A DNA stretch of 20,492 nt from a virus. Positions 20,101-20,492 of this stretch are shown piece by piece. Numbering within the stretch: position 1 is the stretch's first letter; each line of letters opens with the position of its first letter. The stretch is taken from the IMG/VR virus record IMGVR_UViG_3300009154_000352, positions 1 through 20,492 of that record, one strand, 5' to 3'. The notes under the pieces are model-generated. The model saw nothing but the letters and a program-made list of their open reading frames with translations, was not told where the DNA came from and did not search any database. The position numbers and the translations under genes were made by a program.

Positions 20101-20492
20101 GCAGGAGAGAGGGCTTTGGCTAAACGAGTTAATGCTCTTGCTCGTAAATTTGGGATTAAGGTTAAAGATCCAGAATCTCAACTTGCTGGAGCATTGGAAT
20201 CTTCAAAAACTCGCGCAAAGAATTTAATTGAAGAGCTTGAGGAAATTTATCTAAAAGGCCGTCCTTTAACAGAAGAAACCAAGGCAGAGATTGCCAAGGA
20301 AGATCCAGAGCTTGCCAATTTGAAAGGCGAGATCCTTGGATTGCGTCAGCTTATTGAGGATACCTATGGCAAGCGAGAGATACCGATTGAGCAGAAGGTG
20401 AAGTCCCTTGAGAAGATTTACGACAATCTTATCAAGCGATATGAGAAGGAGATTGCCTCTGGTGAGGTGTATAAGACCACTAGCAAGGGAGA
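17131..20492 (+). CDS. Giant virion protein, 3' partial (over 1120 aa)
   Basis: ATG 17131 opens a frame with no stop to the window end, 1120 codons plus two bases. The N-terminus carries two copies of FDP(N/S)KPF(Q/E)VI at residues 3-12 and 21-30. Residues 37-170 are Gln/Glu/Asp/Gly-rich and lie over two small out-of-frame genes. An Ala/Gly-rich hydrophobic stretch (about 183-230: SVAAGIVSPAVTAAAVPFTG) could insert in membranes. Units such as AAAWKNDRTGAIYHGEDHES (about 426) and GFITNDGEFMSREEAQKFAE (about 485) resemble small domains found in phage polyvalent/ejected proteins. Residues 580-1120 are largely charged coiled coil. It is probably an internal virion protein delivered with the DNA. 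No protease, lysozyme or polymerase motif is visible in the part shown. Confidence 0.88.
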   Translation, partial: MPFDPNKPFQVIEVQKSSKTFDPSKPFEVISQKGGEQDNEDQIQNQPQANMEGDARRASYQQEPPVGTEEGAERGSQAQLQPYGSKRVRNDNSSQRQGNGDSVQLIGDEVTKGGELDAKQEDAKTEDGYVPQVRQEDGQGVRGQKDARKQTQVKDETSGVQPPPQGFLEEIKTPEGRKAAIASALEEGIPMALGSVAAGIVSPAVTAAAVPFTGPAAPLVGIGAGATTFLATQELAKKILVKPVEGLLGIKEDIEAAQAAAPTATKYGGYAGMAPFAIESAAGFLKTGAEAAAGAAEGAAVKEVAKAVGKKAASGLAGGVAFEPIRYGFEAAEQGVGLTDEAPKPITGESLLESGMMGMVLGGKVEKEVAKNETGKNEIKSAGLPETAEVASQVKPDTTIEAEGKAEEATAKMEQERKPQEVRVGAAAWKNDRTGAIYHGEDHESALEAARRDAQDPENKDKVAVGDLPKVDTSKPENRETPDFGFITNDGEFMSREEAQKFAEQSGQFKGKQTDRPVMHSNEVQLDFYEKKAPKPEGAARQLPGAATKAEFTESRLSDSVRAIENAEKAKGRPLDVNNEGDKRAWMEEINKQFDRGTFSLDQLNSLWNQAHEAYRIRNAAGKTIPIEQAVKQIGGERIQSQRKIAADNEAINKRREARGDAPLLPGREITDLGAWQEAAKNIAEDPQYLSRLTTELKEGKRAATAEESLALLQHRGEIGNRIDEISEERNKETDPAKIEAIDKRLEKEYNDLRDAEQVYRNVGTEVSAALRIRRIQAAADFSLPRIIARQEKAKGRKLTKEELRSVKADVDKVKKVTDELTGLNKERIEKRQDADIEAETKPAGKKSKLTTEEEIKKFTAKLESAKDNPQKLSRTMKDLARAIARQRLEFTKAKLGRDLTEDEEKQVTKPRDLSQATHDIAVKSLGNDWTLKDTRDAISGYGIYTNPDNSALNLAINRLSGENRNIGKIEDIIQGLAPKKTGKQRVKPDAGERALAKRVNALARKFGIKVKDPESQLAGALESSKTRAKNLIEELEEIYLKGRPLTEETKAEIAKEDPELANLKGEILGLRQLIEDTYGKREIPIEQKVKSLEKIYDNLIKRYEKEIASGEVYKTTSKG
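17246..17446 (+). CDS. Nested small basic gene 1 (66 aa) inside the giant gene
   Basis: Out of frame with the giant gene. ATG 17246 is preceded by AAGGAGGTGA (17228-17237), close to a perfect complement of the 16S rRNA end. The product is basic: MKIKSKISHKPTWKAMHDER, then PTNKSRLSELKKGPSVVAKH, then NFNHTGASVCGMTTPVSGKG, TAIPFN. It has a normal protein-like composition, whereas the giant frame over the same bases is low-complexity. A small nucleic-acid-binding or virion protein is possible. No family is recognised. It is followed, after 33 bases, by a second nested gene with its own SD. Confidence 0.62.
   Translation: MKIKSKISHKPTWKAMHDERPTNKSRLSELKKGPSVVAKHNFNHTGASVCGMTTPVSGKGTAIPFN
17480..17590 (+). 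CDS. Nested small Lys/Met-rich gene 2 (36 aa) inside the giant gene
   Basis: Same frame as nested gene 1. ATG 17480 is preceded by AAAGGAGGTGA (17464-17474), spacing five bases. The product is MPSKKMPKQKMDMSPKSGKK followed by MGKGYEAKKMRGSKRK: almost wholly Lys, Met, Gly and Arg, with a repeated KKM unit. Small Lys-rich peptides of this form are frequent in phage structural regions and probably bind nucleic acid or a virion protein. Function unknown. Both nested genes are supported by the two matching SDs rather than by a known family. Confidence 0.6.
   Translation: MPSKKMPKQKMDMSPKSGKKMGKGYEAKKMRGSKRK

Noticed and set aside
1-20492. CRISPR array, tRNA genes, integrase or attachment site
   Set aside because: No regularly spaced repeats with unique spacers, no tRNA-like T-arm pattern with a matching acceptor stem, and no recombinase motifs were seen on either strand.

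Overview
The window is part of a tailed double-stranded DNA phage genome (Caudoviricetes). It carries a large terminase, a probable scaffolding protein, a DnaB-type helicase, a phage C5-cytosine methyltransferase, a run of virion structural genes and many very small genes packed with ATGA or TAATG overlaps. There is no integrase, rRNA, tRNA or bacterial housekeeping gene. The host cannot be read from the sequence. Many genes start behind A/C-rich leaders with no Shine-Dalgarno (SD) sequence, which suggests a host that does not depend strongly on SD pairing. Two nested genes, in contrast, carry near-perfect SDs.

Layout, left to right. (1) 1-2763: the 3' part of a coiled-coil, scaffolding-like gene, then terL. 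(2) 2857-7272: one tightly overlapping DNA-metabolism operon with small ORFs, a zinc ribbon, a C5-MTase, a PD-(D/E)XK nuclease, a sigma-region-4-like protein, DnaB helicase, an SSB-tipped small protein and a small basic protein, closed by a strong terminator near 7300. (3) 7369-9135: a chain of small plus-strand genes, including an HTH_39-type protein and a one-helix membrane protein, ending in a repeat cluster and a hairpin shared with the opposing genes. (4) 9238-10680: a minus-strand cassette of five small genes, two of them under 60 codons, with G/C-rich hairpins between several of them. (5) 10681-11054: a divergent control region with overlapping palindromes. (6) 11055-12435: a candidate small terminase subunit, tandem palindromic repeats, a minus-strand small gene, and a stretch of about 340 bases that folds like a structured noncoding RNA and ends in a terminator. 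(7) 12457-14253: a small protein, an HNH endonuclease, a glycosyltransferase and a small acidic protein. (8) 14297-20492: virion genes, namely a probable connector/adaptor, two disordered or coiled-coil virion proteins, and a very large protein that runs off the window (over 1120 codons).

Three observations stand out. First, the methyltransferase gene is overlapped for about 1.29 kb by a second open frame. That frame has a tryptophan-rich repeated W-[PAS]-T-[PA] module, and every copy coincides with a repeated V/M/A-[AGN]-[NHYS] module in the methyltransferase frame. Second, the 12098-12435 region holds a chain of stable hairpins, one with a GNRA tetraloop, next to an HNH gene. Third, two small basic genes with near-perfect SDs lie out of frame inside the 5' end of the giant virion gene.

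All functional names come from motifs and memory of protein families. No search was run.
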